A DNA stretch of 64,000 nucleotides from Cronobacter turicensis z3032 (GTDB lineage: Bacteria > Pseudomonadota > Gammaproteobacteria > Enterobacterales > Enterobacteriaceae): assembly GCA_000027065.2 (NCBI GenBank), contig FN543093.2:2980074-3044073 (forward strand), in the 5' to 3' direction. Positions 7,552 to 18,224 of this stretch are shown one piece after another. Every line of letters starts with the position of its first letter. Positions within the stretch are counted from its first letter, which is position 1. A model generated the notes under the pieces. That model searched no databases. It was not told the DNA's origin and saw only the letters and a list, made by a program, of their open reading frames with translations. The position numbers were made by a program, and so were the translations under genes.

Positions 7552-8985
7552 TCAGCCCTCGTAAACGTCAAAGACCGATTTACCGATGCCGCATTCCGGG
7601 CAGAGGAACGTCTCCGGCACGTCATCCCATAACGTCCCTGGCGCGACATCCTGATTCGGCTCGCCCTTCGCCGGATCGTAGACCCACTGGCAGACGGTAC
7701 AGATCATGCACTGCCCTGCCAGTTCGTCCGGCTCCTGAATGCTCACGCCGGACGCTTCAGCGATTGCTGGCGCGGCGACAGGCAGCGGCGATAACGCCCA
7801 GGCGCGCGCGATTTCGCGGCCATGCTCGCGGCAGATTTCCAGCGCGTCGAGATCCGGGCGCCACTTGGCTTTCAGGCTGAGCGACATCTCAAACCCGGCA
7901 TCCTGCAGGCGGGTGGAAAGCCGGTCGACTGCGCCGCCGCTCCAGCCGTGTGAGCCAAACGCGCTGGCGCGCTTGTTGCGAAAACGCAGACCGGTCATCT
8001 CTTCTACCAGCCCGGCGATTTTCGGCATCATCACGTTGTTCATGGTGGAGGTGCCGACCAGCACGCCTTTAGATCGGAAAACATGCGTGAGGATTTCGTT
8101 TTTATCGCTGCGGGCGACGTTGAAAATTTTGACGGCCACGCGCGGGTCCACCTCGTTAATACCCTGAGCAATCGCATCCGCCATCAGACGGGTATTACCA
8201 GACATGGTGTCGTAGAAAATCGTAATGCGATCTTCCTGATAATCCGCCGCCCATTTCAGGTACAGCTCCACTATCTGCGTCGGGTTATCACGCCACACCA
8301 CGCCGTGAGAGGTGGCAATCATCTCCACCGGCAGGTTGAAGCCAAGAATTTCGGTGATTTTCGGCGTCACCAGGCGGCTGAACGGCGTGAGGATGTTGGC
8401 GTAGTAGCGCTGGCACTGTTCAAACAGCTCAGCCTGATCCACTTCATCGTTGAACAGATGCTCATCACAGTAGTGCTGGCCGAAGGCATCATTGCTGAAC
8501 AGCACCGCGTCGCCGGTCAGGTATGTCATCATGCTGTCGGGCCAGTGAAGCATCGGCGTTTCAACAAAGATGAGTTTTTTGCCGTTGCCGATGTCCAGCG
8601 TGTCGCCGGTTTTCACCACGTTGAAGTTCCACTCCGGATGGTGGTGGTGGCCGTTAATGGAATCGATGCCGTTGGCGGTGCAGTAGATTGGCGTATCCGG
8701 AATGCAGTTCATCAGCTCAGAAAGCGCGCCGGCGTGATCTTCCTCGGCGTGGTTGATAATGATGTAGTCGATATCCGCCAGATCGATTTCGCTGCGCAGG
8801 TTGTTAACAAAATCCCGGCTGAATTTATGGTCAACGGTATCGATCAGGACGTTTTTCTCTTCGCGAATGAGGTAGCTGTTATAGCTGCTGCCTTTTAAGG
8901 TTTTGTACTCGGTGCCGTGAAAATCGCGCACTTCCCAGTCGCGCTGGCCAACCCAAAAAATGTTGTTTTTGACATGAATGTTCAT
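7552..8985 (-). CDS. norV: Anaerobic nitric oxide reductase flavorubredoxin NorV
   Basis: A 477-residue cytoplasmic NO reductase in three parts. A metallo-beta-lactamase-like diiron domain carries H79-x-E81-x-D83-H84. A flavodoxin-like FMN domain begins near residue 250 ([10 protein letters not shown]). A C-terminal rubredoxin domain has CxxC (CTVC) and CPEC iron ligands. It reduces NO to N2O under anaerobic conditions with electrons from NorW. The ATG at 8985 gives the N terminus expected for the family (MNIHVKNN) and has an AGAGGA site; an earlier in-frame ATG at 9018 lies at or upstream of the predicted transcription start and is rejected. Confidence 0.95.
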   Translation of the reverse strand: MNIHVKNNIFWVGQRDWEVRDFHGTEYKTLKGSSYNSYLIREEKNVLIDTVDHKFSRDFVNNLRSEIDLADIDYIIINHAEEDHAGALSELMNCIPDTPIYCTANGIDSINGHHHHPEWNFNVVKTGDTLDIGNGKKLIFVETPMLHWPDSMMTYLTGDAVLFSNDAFGQHYCDEHLFNDEVDQAELFEQCQRYYANILTPFSRLVTPKITEILGFNLPVEMIATSHGVVWRDNPTQIVELYLKWAADYQEDRITIFYDTMSGNTRLMADAIAQGINEVDPRVAVKIFNVARSDKNEILTHVFRSKGVLVGTSTMNNVMMPKIAGLVEEMTGLRFRNKRASAFGSHGWSGGAVDRLSTRLQDAGFEMSLSLKAKWRPDLDALEICREHGREIARAWALSPLPVAAPAIAEASGVSIQEPDELAGQCMICTVCQWVYDPAKGEPNQDVAPGTLWDDVPETFLCPECGIGKSVFDVYEG

Positions 8986-9025
8986 TGCAAGGTTCCTCTG
9001 AAATAATCTGGTTTGCATCAGTTAT

Positions 9026-9041
9026 TGCAGGGAGCGTGCCA
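9026..9041 (-). promoter_or_regulatory. Sigma-54 promoter of norVW
   Basis: The minus strand reads TGGCAC-GCTCC-CTGCA, which matches the -24/-12 consensus TGGCAC-N5-TTGCA at all but one base and has the exact five-base spacing. It lies 41 bp before the norV ATG. NorR sites upstream would supply the obligatory activator. Confidence 0.85.
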
Positions 9042-9084
9042 GTTTTTAATAGACTGATTTTAAAGAATTTATAAATTGATGATT

Positions 9085-9139
9085 GTCAAAATGACTACCA
9101 CAGAGTATTGTTTTTTTGACACTCTATTGTGGAATTGAC
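9085..9139. promoter_or_regulatory. Three NorR enhancer sites
   Basis: Three GT-N7-AC motifs, the NorR core, lie at 9085-9095 (GTCAAAATGAC), 9110-9120 (GTTTTTTTGAC) and 9129-9139 (GTGGAATTGAC). E. coli also has three NorR sites between norR and norV. Hexamers bound here activate the sigma-54 promoter of norVW, and they overlap the divergent norR promoter region, allowing autoregulation. Confidence 0.8.
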
Positions 9140-9142
9140 ACG

Positions 9143-10660
9143 ATGACGCTCTCTGCCCAGTCTCTCGCCGCGCTGGCGGTCGATATGCAAAACGGCCTGC
9201 CGGGGCGCGACCGCTTTAACCGTATGATCGCCAGCATTCACCGCCTGTTGCACTGCGACGCCACCGCGCTTTTGCGCTATGAAGACCGCCAGTTCCGCCC
9301 GCTGGCGACGGCGGGCCTCGCCCCGGATGTAATGGGCCGCCGCTTCAGCCTGGCGGCGCATCCGCGCCTCGAAGCTATCGCGCGGGCAGGCGACGTGGTG
9401 CGCTTTCCCGCCGACAGCTTTCTGCCGGACCCTTACGACGGGCTGATCCCGGAGCGCCAGGAGCTGCATGTGCACGCCTGCGTCGGAATGCCGCTGTTCT
9501 CCGGGCAGACGCTGATCGGCGCGCTGACGCTGGACGGCATGAGCGCCACGCAGTTTGATGCTTACAGCGATGATGAACTGCGCGGCGTGGCAAGCCTTGC
9601 GGGTAGCGCGCTGCACAACGCGCTACTGGTGGAACAGCTGGAGAAAACCGCTGCGCCCTTTAGCCGTGCGCTGGAGAATGTACAGCCGGATGAGCGGCTG
9701 GAGATGATTGGCGAGTCGGCCCCGATGCAGCAGCTGAAAAAAGAGATATCGCTGGTGGCGCCGTCGGATCTCAACGTGCTCGTGCTTGGCGAAACCGGCG
9801 TCGGCAAAGAACTGGTGGCGCGCGAGCTACACGCGCAGTCCGCCAGAGCCGCGAATCCGCTGGTTTACGTCAACTGCGCCGCCCTGCCGGAAAGCGTGGC
9901 GGAGAGCGAGCTATTCGGGCATGTCAAAGGCGCGTTCACTGGCGCTATCCACGACAGGCGCGGCAAATTTGAACTGGCCGATAACGGCACGCTGTTTCTT
10001 GATGAAGTGGGCGAGCTGCCGCTGACGCTACAGGCGAAACTACTGCGCGCGCTGCAATATGGCGATGTGCAGCGCGTCGGCGAAGATAAACTGCTGCGGG
10101 TGGACGTGCGCATTGTCGCCGCCACTAACCGCGACCTGCGGGACGCCGTGGCCCAGGGCGGTTTTCGCGCCGATCTCTACCATCGCCTGAGCGTCTTTCC
10201 GCTCCACGTACCGGCGCTTCGCGAGCGCGGTGACGATATCCTGCTGCTGGCGGGCTATTTCTGCGAGAAATGCCGGGTGAAGTTCGGCCTGAACCGCGTG
10301 GCGCTGAGCCCGCAGGCAAGCGAGTGGCTGATGGCGCAGCGCTGGCCGGGCAATATTCGCGAGCTTGAACACGCGCTTTACCGGGCGATTATCGTGGCGC
10401 AGGCCGCGAGCCGCGGGCCGGAGCTGCTGCTGCAGGCGCACCACTTCGCTCCAGGCGCCAGCGTTATCGCGCCGCGCGAGACCCCGGCCGCCGCCGCGCC
10501 GCCGGTCGAAAACCTTCAGCACGCCACGCGCCAGTTTCAGCGCGATTACATTCAGCGCGCGCTGCATGTTGCCGGTAATAACTGGGCGGCCTGCGCCCGG
10601 CTGCTGGAGATGGATCCCGGCAACCTGCACCGGCTCGCGCGCAAGCTCGGCCTGAAGTAA
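9143..10660 (+). CDS. norR: Nitric oxide-responsive sigma-54 activator NorR
   Basis: A 505-residue bacterial enhancer-binding protein. An N-terminal GAF domain (about 1-170) binds NO through a mononuclear iron and contains the CVGMPLF segment with a conserved Cys. The central AAA+ domain has Walker A (GETGVGKE), the sigma-54 contact loop GAFTGA, Walker B (LFLDEVGE) and an arginine-finger region. A C-terminal Fis-type helix-turn-helix ends in [14 protein letters not shown] relieves GAF repression of the ATPase, which then activates norVW. ATG 9143 gives the length of E. coli NorR; the in-frame ATG at 9116 lies inside the NorR site array and is rejected. The ribosome binding site is weak. Confidence 0.93.
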   Translation: MTLSAQSLAALAVDMQNGLPGRDRFNRMIASIHRLLHCDATALLRYEDRQFRPLATAGLAPDVMGRRFSLAAHPRLEAIARAGDVVRFPADSFLPDPYDGLIPERQELHVHACVGMPLFSGQTLIGALTLDGMSATQFDAYSDDELRGVASLAGSALHNALLVEQLEKTAAPFSRALENVQPDERLEMIGESAPMQQLKKEISLVAPSDLNVLVLGETGVGKELVARELHAQSARAANPLVYVNCAALPESVAESELFGHVKGAFTGAIHDRRGKFELADNGTLFLDEVGELPLTLQAKLLRALQYGDVQRVGEDKLLRVDVRIVAATNRDLRDAVAQGGFRADLYHRLSVFPLHVPALRERGDDILLLAGYFCEKCRVKFGLNRVALSPQASEWLMAQRWPGNIRELEHALYRAIIVAQAASRGPELLLQAHHFAPGASVIAPRETPAAAAPPVENLQHATRQFQRDYIQRALHVAGNNWAACARLLEMDPGNLHRLARKLGLK

Positions 10661-10768
10661 CCACCTCCGTTTAGCAAGGCTGGCGTTTTGCCGCCTTGCT
10701 CTGTACCATCGCCCGTCCCTGCTGCCCGCAAAGGGCGGCGCTCATGATAAAAACACCTGCAAATACTC

Positions 10769-12262
10769 ATGTCTGATACTCAAACTGCGGCTCGGGCGGT
10801 GCCTGAGCTTTCTGTAGCGCATGTACTGCGCACGCCGCGCCTGCTGATGCGCGAAACGCTGGCGGGCATTCTGACTGCGCTGGCGCTGATCCCGGAAGTT
10901 ATCTCGTTCTCCGTGATTGCGGGCGTCGACCCGAAAGTCAGCCTGGTGGCGTCTATTGTGCTGTGCTTCAGCATGTCTCTGCTTGGCGGGCGTCCGGCCA
11001 TGGTGACGGCGGCGGCAGGCTCGGTGGCGCTGGTCATCGGCCCGATGGTGCATCAGCACGGCGTCGGCTACATTCTCCCTGCCCTGGTGCTGGGCGGCAT
11101 CATCCAGATCCTCTTCGGGCTGTGTGGGCTGGCGCGCATGATGCGCTACATTCCGCGCTCTGTGATGACCGGCTTTGTGAACGCGCTCGGCATTCTGATT
11201 TTCATGGCCCAGGTGCCGCACGTCTGGGGGCAGAGTCAGATGGTCTGGCTGCTGTTCGCCGCCACGCTCGCCATCGTACTTTTGCTGCCGCGCGTCACCA
11301 AAAGCGTGCCATCGCCGCTGGTGGCGATTGTCGCGATAACCGTCATCGCCTGGGTGTGCGGCCTGACGCCGCCGACCGTTGGCGACGAAGGCCCGATGAC
11401 GCCGGGCCTGCCAGGCTTCACGCAACTGCGGGTGCCGCTCAATCTGGATACGCTGCATATCATCTGGCCCTGCGCGCTGAGCATCGCGTTTGTCGGGCTG
11501 ATGGAGTCGCTTTTAACGGCGCGTCTGGTGGATGACATCACCGATACGCCGTCCAGCAAGCGCCGCGAATGCTGGGGGCTGGGTGTCGCCAATATCCTGA
11601 GCGGGTTTTATGGCGGCATCGGCGGCTGCGCGATGATCGGCCAGACGGTGGTGAACGTGGAGCTGGGCCGCGCCCGCTCGCGCTTTTCCACTATCGCCGC
11701 GGCGCTGGTGCTGCTGCTGATGGTGACCGGGCTGAGCGCCGTGATGGCGCAGATCCCGATGGTCGTGCTGGCGGGCATTATGATGGTGGTCGCGGCGAAA
11801 ACGCTGAACTGGCACAGCATCGCGCCTGCCACGCTCAAGCGGATGCCGGTGTCTGAAACGCTGGTGATGGTCGTCACCGTCATCGCCACCGTCTGGACCG
11901 GCAACCTCGCCATTGGCGTGGCGGGCGGCGTGTTGTTTGCGATGATGCTCTTCGCGCGTCGTGTCGCCCATGTGGTGCGCGCCGAGCGCGAAATTATCGA
12001 TAACGGCAACGCGGTGCGCTACCGGGTGCGCGGCCCGCTGTTTTTCGCAAGCAGCAACGATCTCTACGAGCATTTCCGTTACGCGGAAGATCCGGCGCGG
12101 GTGATTATCGATTTAACCCATGCGCAGATCTGGGACGCCTCGACCGTCGCGGCGCTGGACGCCATCGAAACCCACTACCAGCGCTATAACGCGAAAGTGG
12201 AAATTGACGGGCTGGATATGCGCAGCCACGAATTCCACCAGCGGCTGAGCGGCAAGCTCTGA
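10769..12262 (+). CDS. SulP family inorganic anion/carboxylate transporter with STAS domain
   Basis: A 497-residue inner-membrane protein. The first 390 residues are highly hydrophobic and contain the SulP core, including the AGxxTALALIPE motif near residue 33 and the GGxPAMVTAAAGS segment. The last 100 residues form a cytoplasmic STAS domain (VIIDLTHAQIWDASTVAALD). SulP proteins move sulfate, bicarbonate or C4-dicarboxylates with protons or sodium; the substrate is not predictable here. The sequence is not obviously DauA. No strong ribosome binding site is seen before ATG 10769. It is monocistronic between norR and a terminator pair. Confidence 0.85.
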   Translation: MSDTQTAARAVPELSVAHVLRTPRLLMRETLAGILTALALIPEVISFSVIAGVDPKVSLVASIVLCFSMSLLGGRPAMVTAAAGSVALVIGPMVHQHGVGYILPALVLGGIIQILFGLCGLARMMRYIPRSVMTGFVNALGILIFMAQVPHVWGQSQMVWLLFAATLAIVLLLPRVTKSVPSPLVAIVAITVIAWVCGLTPPTVGDEGPMTPGLPGFTQLRVPLNLDTLHIIWPCALSIAFVGLMESLLTARLVDDITDTPSSKRRECWGLGVANILSGFYGGIGGCAMIGQTVVNVELGRARSRFSTIAAALVLLLMVTGLSAVMAQIPMVVLAGIMMVVAAKTLNWHSIAPATLKRMPVSETLVMVVTVIATVWTGNLAIGVAGGVLFAMMLFARRVAHVVRAEREIIDNGNAVRYRVRGPLFFASSNDLYEHFRYAEDPARVIIDLTHAQIWDASTVAALDAIETHYQRYNAKVEIDGLDMRSHEFHQRLSGKL

Positions 12263-12327
12263 AAAAAAACCACCGACAGCGCGGTGGTTTCAGGCTCGGT
12301 AAGGCGGAAAGGACTTCCGCCTTTTTT
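12261..12327. terminator. Pair of facing terminators between sulP-type gene and yojI
   Basis: Two hairpins fill this convergent gap. The stem 12301-12309/12315-12323 is followed by a T-run at 12322-12327 and suits the plus-strand transporter gene. The stem 12268-12275/12282-12289 has an A-run on its left (12262-12269), giving a T-run on the minus strand, and suits yojI. Each gene therefore has its own intrinsic terminator. Confidence 0.8.
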
Positions 12328-12338
12328 ATGCGCGCGGG

Positions 12339-13985
12339 TTAGCTGCCGGTGCGCGCCAGCACATCGCGGCTGGCGAGCTGGCGCTCTTCGCCGGTGAGCT
12401 CGGACAACACGCCCTGGCGCATCTCCAGCAGCCGGTCGGCATGGATGAAATAGTGATCGTCATGGCTGATGGCGAACACGGTTTTGCCCATCTCTTTCAT
12501 CAGCGGCAACAACACCTGATAGAACTCACGGCGGAAATGCGGGTCCTGATCGGCGGCCCACTCATCCAGCAGGATGATATCGCGCCCTTCCGCCAGCGCC
12601 AGCAGCAGCGCCACGCGCTTTTTCTGCCCTTTTGAGAGTTTCAGGTTGAGGATTTTGCCGTTCTCAAGCGTTAGTTTATTGACCATTTTCAGACGTTCCA
12701 GCCAGCTTCCCACAAGCGCAGGATCCGCCTCTTCGCCGCCGGGGCCGAGCAGTTTGTCAAACAGCCAGACATCGGTGAACACCGCCGAGAAGTGCTGGCG
12801 GTACGCGTTCATATCATTTGCGGTGACCGGTTTGCCGTCGATCAGGATCTCGCCGGAAGCGGGTTCATACAGCCCGGTTAAGAGCATCGCGAGCGTGGAT
12901 TTGCCGCTGCCGTTGCCGCCAATGAGGAACAGCAGCTCGCCGCGGTGAAGGGTGAGATTAATCGGCCCAACGCTGAAACTGCCGTCGTGGTAAGTAAAGG
13001 TGACGTCACGTAATTCCAGCTGCTGCCAGCCATCATTGCGCGCCGGGCGTTCAAATTCAGGCTCATAAGGCGCGAGCTGGAACTGTTTGAGTTTATTAAA
13101 CGCCACCTGGGCGGAGAGCAGCGTCGGTAGCGCGCCCATCGCCGAAAGCAGCGGCGTGCGCAAAAAGAGCAGCGCCAGCGAATAGGTGGCCGCGACCGTA
13201 GTGTCGGCCCAGCCGAGTCCGTTCGCCATCCAGAACACCAGGCCAATCACGCCGAGCATCATGATATTCGACCAGTTAACGGCGCTCAGGTGGAAGGTGT
13301 CGGCGCGGATAATATGATCGCGATAGCGCTGCGCGTCCGGTTTGTAGATCTTGTCGAAGAGATACTCCGCGCGCTCGCGATTAAGCGAAAGCTCTTTGCG
13401 CCCTTCCAGCACGGTCTGGAAATCCTCATACAGGCTGTCTTCCACTTCGCGAAGCGTGGCGAGATGCTTATAGACGCGCTGCACCAGCAGATAGCCTGTC
13501 CAGAGCGTTACGGCTATCCACAGCGCGGTCACCAGCAACATTTTGCCGGACAGCCAGCCGAGATACGCGGCGCTGCCGATGGTCAGGATAATGCCCTGTA
13601 CCAGCTCCGGCAGACGCACAAACGCGACGGTGATGTTGCGCACGTCGCTCGACAGCCCCGCCAGCAGCGTGGCGCTGCCAAGCTTTTCTATCTGCTCGAC
13701 CGGCGTATCCATAATGCGCTTGATAAATTCGCTGCGCAGCCGGTAGACGAAGTGGTGGCCGAGCATGGTCAGCGCCAGCTGCGAACCGAGCGTCACCGCC
13801 ATCAGCAGCACCAGAAGGCCAAGGAATTCCGGCAACACCGAGGCGGTGAGATCGACGGTTTCAATCAGGCGTTGATTAATAAAGGCGATAAGCCCGATAC
13901 CGAGCGCCGCGCTGGCGAGGCTCAGCGCGAGCACCAGAGAAAACGGCCAGCGATACTGGCGCCAGACGAGGCGCAGAAGTTCCAT
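12339..13985 (-). CDS. yojI: ABC transporter ATP-binding/permease protein YojI
   Basis: A 548-residue half-type ABC exporter: six membrane helices in residues 1-310, then a nucleotide-binding domain with Walker A (GGNGSGKS), an atypical signature region ([10 protein letters not shown]) and Walker B ([12 protein letters not shown]). It closely follows E. coli YojI (547 residues), which exports microcin J25 together with TolC and also cysteine-like compounds. The start [15 protein letters not shown] is conserved. It is transcribed towards the SulP gene; alkB lies upstream on the same strand, 78 bp away. Confidence 0.93.
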   Translation of the reverse strand: MELLRLVWRQYRWPFSLVLALSLASAALGIGLIAFINQRLIETVDLTASVLPEFLGLLVLLMAVTLGSQLALTMLGHHFVYRLRSEFIKRIMDTPVEQIEKLGSATLLAGLSSDVRNITVAFVRLPELVQGIILTIGSAAYLGWLSGKMLLVTALWIAVTLWTGYLLVQRVYKHLATLREVEDSLYEDFQTVLEGRKELSLNRERAEYLFDKIYKPDAQRYRDHIIRADTFHLSAVNWSNIMMLGVIGLVFWMANGLGWADTTVAATYSLALLFLRTPLLSAMGALPTLLSAQVAFNKLKQFQLAPYEPEFERPARNDGWQQLELRDVTFTYHDGSFSVGPINLTLHRGELLFLIGGNGSGKSTLAMLLTGLYEPASGEILIDGKPVTANDMNAYRQHFSAVFTDVWLFDKLLGPGGEEADPALVGSWLERLKMVNKLTLENGKILNLKLSKGQKKRVALLLALAEGRDIILLDEWAADQDPHFRREFYQVLLPLMKEMGKTVFAISHDDHYFIHADRLLEMRQGVLSELTGEERQLASRDVLARTGS

Positions 13986-14063
13986 AAATAAACATGACTC
14001 AGGCAGTGAAAACTGCGAGCAGTTTAAACGGCTGCGCGTTCACATCAAGAATAATTCTTATTT

Positions 14064-14708
14064 TTATTTGCGTGCCTGGCGGAACGTCAGGTTATAGCGA
14101 TATTCTCCGGTCGTCGGGTGCTGTCCGGGCTTAAGTGGCTGTATGCCATGGTAAAAAAGCCGCGACGGCCCGCCCCATACCACCACGTCGCCATGCTCCA
14201 GCAAGAGACGCTTTAGCGGATCGTTGCGTTTCAGGCCGCCGAACTGAAACACGGCGGGCAGGCCAAGCGAAACGGAGACAATCGGCGCGCGCAGATCCGG
14301 CTCGTCTTTATCCTGATGCAGCGACAGCTTCGCGCCCGGCGCGTAGCGGTTGATAAGGCAGGCATCCGGCGTGAAATCGGGATAACCCGCCGCACGCGCG
14401 GCCGCGTCGCACAGCGTGCGAAAGGCGTCGGGCATCGCGGGCCAGGGCGCGCCGGTTTGCGGATCGACCTGCGCGTACAGGTAGCCTTTCAGATTGGTGC
14501 TCCAGCCCACCTCGCCGCAGTTGGTCATCGCGACCGACATGGTATAGCCGCCGGGCGTCACCATATGACGAAACGGCGAGCGGGCCGCGACGGCGTCAAT
14601 GCCCGCCATCAGCGCGGGCGCCGGGGCCAGCGCGAAACGGCGCAGCACGACCGCGCCGTCGGCGAGCGGTTCCTGCCAGGGTTCAGCATCGGCAAAGAGA
14701 TCGAGCAT
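14064..14708 (-). CDS. alkB: DNA oxidative demethylase AlkB
   Basis: A 214-residue Fe(II)/2-oxoglutarate dioxygenase that removes methyl groups from 1-methyladenine and 3-methylcytosine in DNA and RNA. Iron ligands H131, D133 (LHQDKDE) and H187 (HGI) are present, as are 2-oxoglutarate-binding R204 and R210 (RYNLTFR), at the same numbers as in E. coli. The ATG overlaps the ada stop by one base (TAATG), so the gene is translationally coupled to ada and induced with it in the adaptive response. Confidence 0.95.
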   Translation of the reverse strand: MLDLFADAEPWQEPLADGAVVLRRFALAPAPALMAGIDAVAARSPFRHMVTPGGYTMSVAMTNCGEVGWSTNLKGYLYAQVDPQTGAPWPAMPDAFRTLCDAAARAAGYPDFTPDACLINRYAPGAKLSLHQDKDEPDLRAPIVSVSLGLPAVFQFGGLKRNDPLKRLLLEHGDVVVWGGPSRLFYHGIQPLKPGQHPTTGEYRYNLTFRQARK

Positions 14709-15772
14709 TACTTCTCCTGTTCACGTTCGCGGGCGAGCAGCCGCGCCTTACGGTCTGCGCCCCAGCGGTAGCCGGAAAGCGCGCCGTCGCGGCGCACCAC
14801 CCGGTGACACGGCACGACGATCGCCAGTTTATTGGCCGCGCAGGCGCTGGCGACGGCGCGCACCGCCTGCGGGTTGCCGGTACGTTCGGCGAGCGTCTGG
14901 TAGCTGATGGTGCTGCCGGGCGGCACCGCCTGTAGCGCCTGCCAGACGCGCAGCTGAAACGCGGTGCCGCGTAAGTCGAGCGGCAGCGCCAGTTCGCCCT
15001 GCGGCGCATCGAGCCATGCGGTGACCTGCGCCACCTGCGCGCTGAATGTTGCATCCGGCGCGAGACGCTCCGCGTGCGGGAAAATCGTCGCAAGCTCGGC
15101 TTCCAGCGCCGCGGCGTCATCCGCCAGCAGTACGGCGCACAGGCCGCGGTCGCTTGCTGCCACCAGACATAACCCGGCCTCGCAGGGCGCGATGGCGTAG
15201 CGAATCGCTATTTTCTCGCCGCCGCGCCGGTACTGCCGCGGGCTCATCCCCAGCGCCCGGTCGGCGTCGCGGTAGAGCGCGCTGCCGGAGGAAAACCCGG
15301 CCTCCCAGAGCGAATCGGTGACGCTCATGCCGCCGCGCAGCGCCGCCTGCAGTTTTTGCGCGCGTCGCGCATTTTGCCAGGCTTTCGGCGTCATGCCGGT
15401 CAGCGCCTTAAACTCGCGATGAAAATGATACGGGCTCATGGCGGCGCTTTCGGCAAGCGTTGCAAGCGTCAGCGGCGCGTCGCTGTGTTCCATTAGCCGA
15501 CACGCCGCTGCGATGCGCTGCGCTTTTTGCGCCTGCGGCGTGAGCCCTGCCGGCTGGCACCGTTTACAGGGGCGAAAGCCCGCCGCGCCGGCCGCCGCCG
15601 CATCCGGATAAAAACGGACGTTTTCGCGAAGCGGCCTGCGCGCCCGGCACGACGGGCGGCAGAAAATGCCGGTCGTCACCACCGCGAAGACAAAGGCATT
15701 ATCGGCACGCGGGTCGCGGTTTTCCACCGCCTCCCAGCGGGCGTGATCGCTGGTAAAATCGGTTACGTTCAT
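14708..15772 (-). CDS. ada: Bifunctional DNA methyltransferase/transcriptional regulator Ada
   Basis: A 354-residue protein with an N-terminal zinc domain (C38, C42, C69, C72), whose C38 accepts methyl groups from phosphotriesters. An AraC-type helix-turn-helix domain lies around residues 85-180, and a C-terminal O6-methylguanine methyltransferase domain has the active site PCHRV (Cys near 322). Methylated at C38, Ada activates its own operon (ada-alkB) and alkA. It follows apbE by 72 bp on the same strand. No clear Ada box was found in that gap. Confidence 0.95.
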   Translation of the reverse strand: MNVTDFTSDHARWEAVENRDPRADNAFVFAVVTTGIFCRPSCRARRPLRENVRFYPDAAAAGAAGFRPCKRCQPAGLTPQAQKAQRIAAACRLMEHSDAPLTLATLAESAAMSPYHFHREFKALTGMTPKAWQNARRAQKLQAALRGGMSVTDSLWEAGFSSGSALYRDADRALGMSPRQYRRGGEKIAIRYAIAPCEAGLCLVAASDRGLCAVLLADDAAALEAELATIFPHAERLAPDATFSAQVAQVTAWLDAPQGELALPLDLRGTAFQLRVWQALQAVPPGSTISYQTLAERTGNPQAVRAVASACAANKLAIVVPCHRVVRRDGALSGYRWGADRKARLLAREREQEK

Positions 15773-15844
15773 GGCGCTCTCCTTCTTACAGGTTAGCGTG
15801 AGTTTGCCCGATCAGCCGCCTGCGAAAACGCCTCTTCTTGCTTT

Positions 15845-16888
15845 TTAATTTTCAGTTTGCTCAATAAAGCTTGTGAACTGCGGCGACATCCAGGTCGTGA
15901 AGCCGTCGCCCTCGCGGGTGATGAAATAGACCGCGAGCTTCTCGCGCAGCGCCACGGCTTTCGCTTTTTCCGGGCCAAGCACCATCAGGCCCGTATCCCA
16001 GGCGTCCGCTTCCAGCGCGGTCGGCGAAATCACCGTCACCGAGACCAGCTTATGCGTAATGGGCCGTCCGGTGGCGGGATCGATAACATGTGAAAGGCGT
16101 TTGCCGTCGAGCTCATAATAGTTGCGGTAGCTGCCGGAGGTGCTGATGCCGTGACCGTTGATATCCACCACCGCCTGGATGGCGTTTTCCCGGTCGGTCG
16201 GCTTCTGGATAGCCACGCGCCACGGCTGGCCGCCGGGGTTCATACCGCGGCTCGCAAGCGCGCCGCCTACCGACACCAGATAGCGGCTGATCCCCTCTTC
16301 TTCCATCAGGCGCGCCAGATGATCGGCTGCGTAGCCTTCACCGACGGTGGAGAGATCGACATAGAGATCGGGCATATCTTTTTGCAGCCACTGCTGCCCG
16401 GATCCGTTAATAACTTTCAGGTGCGACAGGCCGGTACGCGCGCGGGCCACGTCGATTTGCGCCTGATTCGGCGTTTTCACCGGCTGTTTATCCGGCCCGA
16501 AGCCCCAGAGGTTAACCAGCGGCCCGATGGTGATATCCATGGCGTTATCGGTTTTCGCGCCGACGCGCAGCGATTCGGTCACGATATCCGCCATCGCCTC
16601 GTCCACCGGCCAGGGCGCCGTCGTGCGGGCGTGATTAAAGCGCATCAGCGCGGAGTCGTCTTTCCAGGTAGAAAGGAGTTGGTCGTCGGCGTCGAGCCGC
16701 GCCTGGATTTTTTGACGCAGATCGCTTGCGCGCGCCGCATCGACGTTTGCCAGACTGACGCGCCAAGACGTGCCCATGGTTTTACCTTCCAGCACCAGCG
16801 CCTGCGGGGCGGATGTCGGGGCGTTATCACAGCCTGCGGCCATTAAAGCGGCGGCCAGCAGCATGGTTCGTAAACCGGGTAATTTCAC
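15845..16888 (-). CDS. apbE: FAD:protein FMN transferase ApbE (lipoprotein)
   Basis: A 347-residue lipoprotein with a signal peptide ending in the lipobox LMAAGC, so the lipidated Cys is C20. ApbE attaches FMN to threonine residues of periplasmic domains such as RnfG and NqrB/C, using FAD and Mg2+. Family motifs include the N-terminal MGTSW segment, the DLSTVGEGYAADHL segment and SGSYRNY. It lies between ompC and ada as in E. coli. Confidence 0.92.
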   Translation of the reverse strand: MKLPGLRTMLLAAALMAAGCDNAPTSAPQALVLEGKTMGTSWRVSLANVDAARASDLRQKIQARLDADDQLLSTWKDDSALMRFNHARTTAPWPVDEAMADIVTESLRVGAKTDNAMDITIGPLVNLWGFGPDKQPVKTPNQAQIDVARARTGLSHLKVINGSGQQWLQKDMPDLYVDLSTVGEGYAADHLARLMEEEGISRYLVSVGGALASRGMNPGGQPWRVAIQKPTDRENAIQAVVDINGHGISTSGSYRNYYELDGKRLSHVIDPATGRPITHKLVSVTVISPTALEADAWDTGLMVLGPEKAKAVALREKLAVYFITREGDGFTTWMSPQFTSFIEQTEN

Positions 16889-16940
16889 GCGTTTCTCCTC
16901 TGTAACGGCGGCCCAAGGTTACCTTATTTTCTTCAGACAT

Positions 16941-16967
16941 AAAAAAAGGAGCCCGCAGGCTCCTTTT
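16941..16967 (-). terminator. Intrinsic terminator of ompC
   Basis: The hairpin stem 16944-16953/16958-16967 has a four-base loop and an A-run at 16941-16947, which is a T-run on the minus strand. It lies 17 bp after the ompC stop. Confidence 0.85.
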
Positions 16968-16984
16968 GCACATCAGGTCGGGGA

Positions 16985-18124
16985 TTAGAACTGGTAAACC
17001 AGGCCTACCGCTACGACGTCATCGGTGCCGATACCAGCCTGACGGGTGAATTTGTTGTCATCCAGCAGGTTGATTTTGTAATCCACGAAGGTGGACATGT
17101 TTTTGTTGAAGTAGTAAGTCGCGCCAACATCAACATATTTCAGCAGATCCTGGTCGCCGAAAGATTCGCCAGTAGTTTTGTTGGCGATGTCTTTACCGCG
17201 GGACTGCAGGTAAGCCACGGACGGACGCAGGCCGAAGTCGAACTGGTACTGTGCAACCACTTCGAAGTTCTGCGCTTTGTCAGCGAAGCCGTAGATGTTG
17301 CTGCGGTCGCCGTTAGAAGTACCGAAACGGGTCGCGTTGTAAGTCTGGGAGTACTGCGCCGCCAGGTAGATGTTGTTAGCGTCGTATTTCAGGCCGCCAG
17401 AGTAAACTTCCGCATGATCGCCTTCGCCGAACAGCGCAGCATTGCTGGCGTTCTGGTCAGCGGTACGTTTGGACGTCGCCATCGCGCCACCCACGCTGAA
17501 GCCTTCGCCCAGATCGTAGGTCAGGGACATGCCGTAACCGTCGCCGTTCTGTTTCAGCAGGCTGCGACCGCCGGTGGAGTCGTTTTCACCAGAAACGCTG
17601 CCGTTTTTACCCTGGTACTGCAGGGCGAAGTTCAGGCCGTCAACCAGACCGAAGAAGTCGGTGTTGCGGTAAGTTGCGATACCGTTGCCACGAGACTGCA
17701 GGAAGTTGTCAGCGCCGTAGGTGTCGCCGCCGAATTCCGGCAGAACGTCGGTCCAGGAGGTGACGTCATAGATAACGCCGTAGTTACGACCGTAGTCGAA
17801 AGAACCGGCATCGCCGAATTTCAGGCCTGCGAACGCCACACGGGTCCAGGACTGGTTGTCGTTTTCAGCGGTGTTGCCCTGGATCTGATATTCCCACTGG
17901 CCGTAACCAGTAATCTGATCGTTAACCTGGGTTTCGCCTTTGAAACCGATACGCATGTAGGTCTGATCGCCGTCAGCGCCTTTGTCGTCAGAGAAGTAGT
18001 GTTCAGCGTCAACTTTACCGAACAGATCTAATTTGTTGCCGTCTTTATTATAAATTTCTGCCGCATTGACGCTGCCTGCAACCAGCAGAGCCGGGACCAG
18101 CAGTGAGAGAACTTTAACTTTCAT
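16985..18124 (-). CDS. ompC: Outer membrane porin OmpC
   Basis: A 379-residue trimeric general porin. It has a 21-residue signal peptide (cleaved at [10 protein letters not shown]), a 16-strand beta barrel, the constriction loop 3 segment [12 protein letters not shown], and a C-terminal aromatic residue (VGLVYQF) needed for BAM assembly. OmpC admits small hydrophilic solutes and dominates at high osmolarity under EnvZ/OmpR control. The flanking micF gene and the OmpR-type promoter identify it as OmpC rather than OmpF or PhoE. Extracellular loops differ from E. coli, as usual. Confidence 0.93.
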   Translation of the reverse strand: MKVKVLSLLVPALLVAGSVNAAEIYNKDGNKLDLFGKVDAEHYFSDDKGADGDQTYMRIGFKGETQVNDQITGYGQWEYQIQGNTAENDNQSWTRVAFAGLKFGDAGSFDYGRNYGVIYDVTSWTDVLPEFGGDTYGADNFLQSRGNGIATYRNTDFFGLVDGLNFALQYQGKNGSVSGENDSTGGRSLLKQNGDGYGMSLTYDLGEGFSVGGAMATSKRTADQNASNAALFGEGDHAEVYSGGLKYDANNIYLAAQYSQTYNATRFGTSNGDRSNIYGFADKAQNFEVVAQYQFDFGLRPSVAYLQSRGKDIANKTTGESFGDQDLLKYVDVGATYYFNKNMSTFVDYKINLLDDNKFTRQAGIGTDDVVAVGLVYQF

Positions 18125-18224
18125 TATATTAACCCTCTGTTATATGCCTTTATATACTTATTATTGCCACTGCTCACTAATTCATGGAACTAGCGGGCGA
18201 ATCCATTGTCCGAAACCGGAGCCG

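Noticed and set aside
9018..9116. Upstream in-frame ATGs extending norV (9018) and norR (9116)
   Set aside because: The first lies at or upstream of the predicted sigma-54 transcription start and the second inside the NorR site array; neither extension matches the family N termini.
14047..14059. AT-rich palindrome AAGAATAATTCTT upstream of yojI, considered as a Fur-type operator
   Set aside because: It does not match the Fur box pattern well enough, and short AT palindromes are common by chance.
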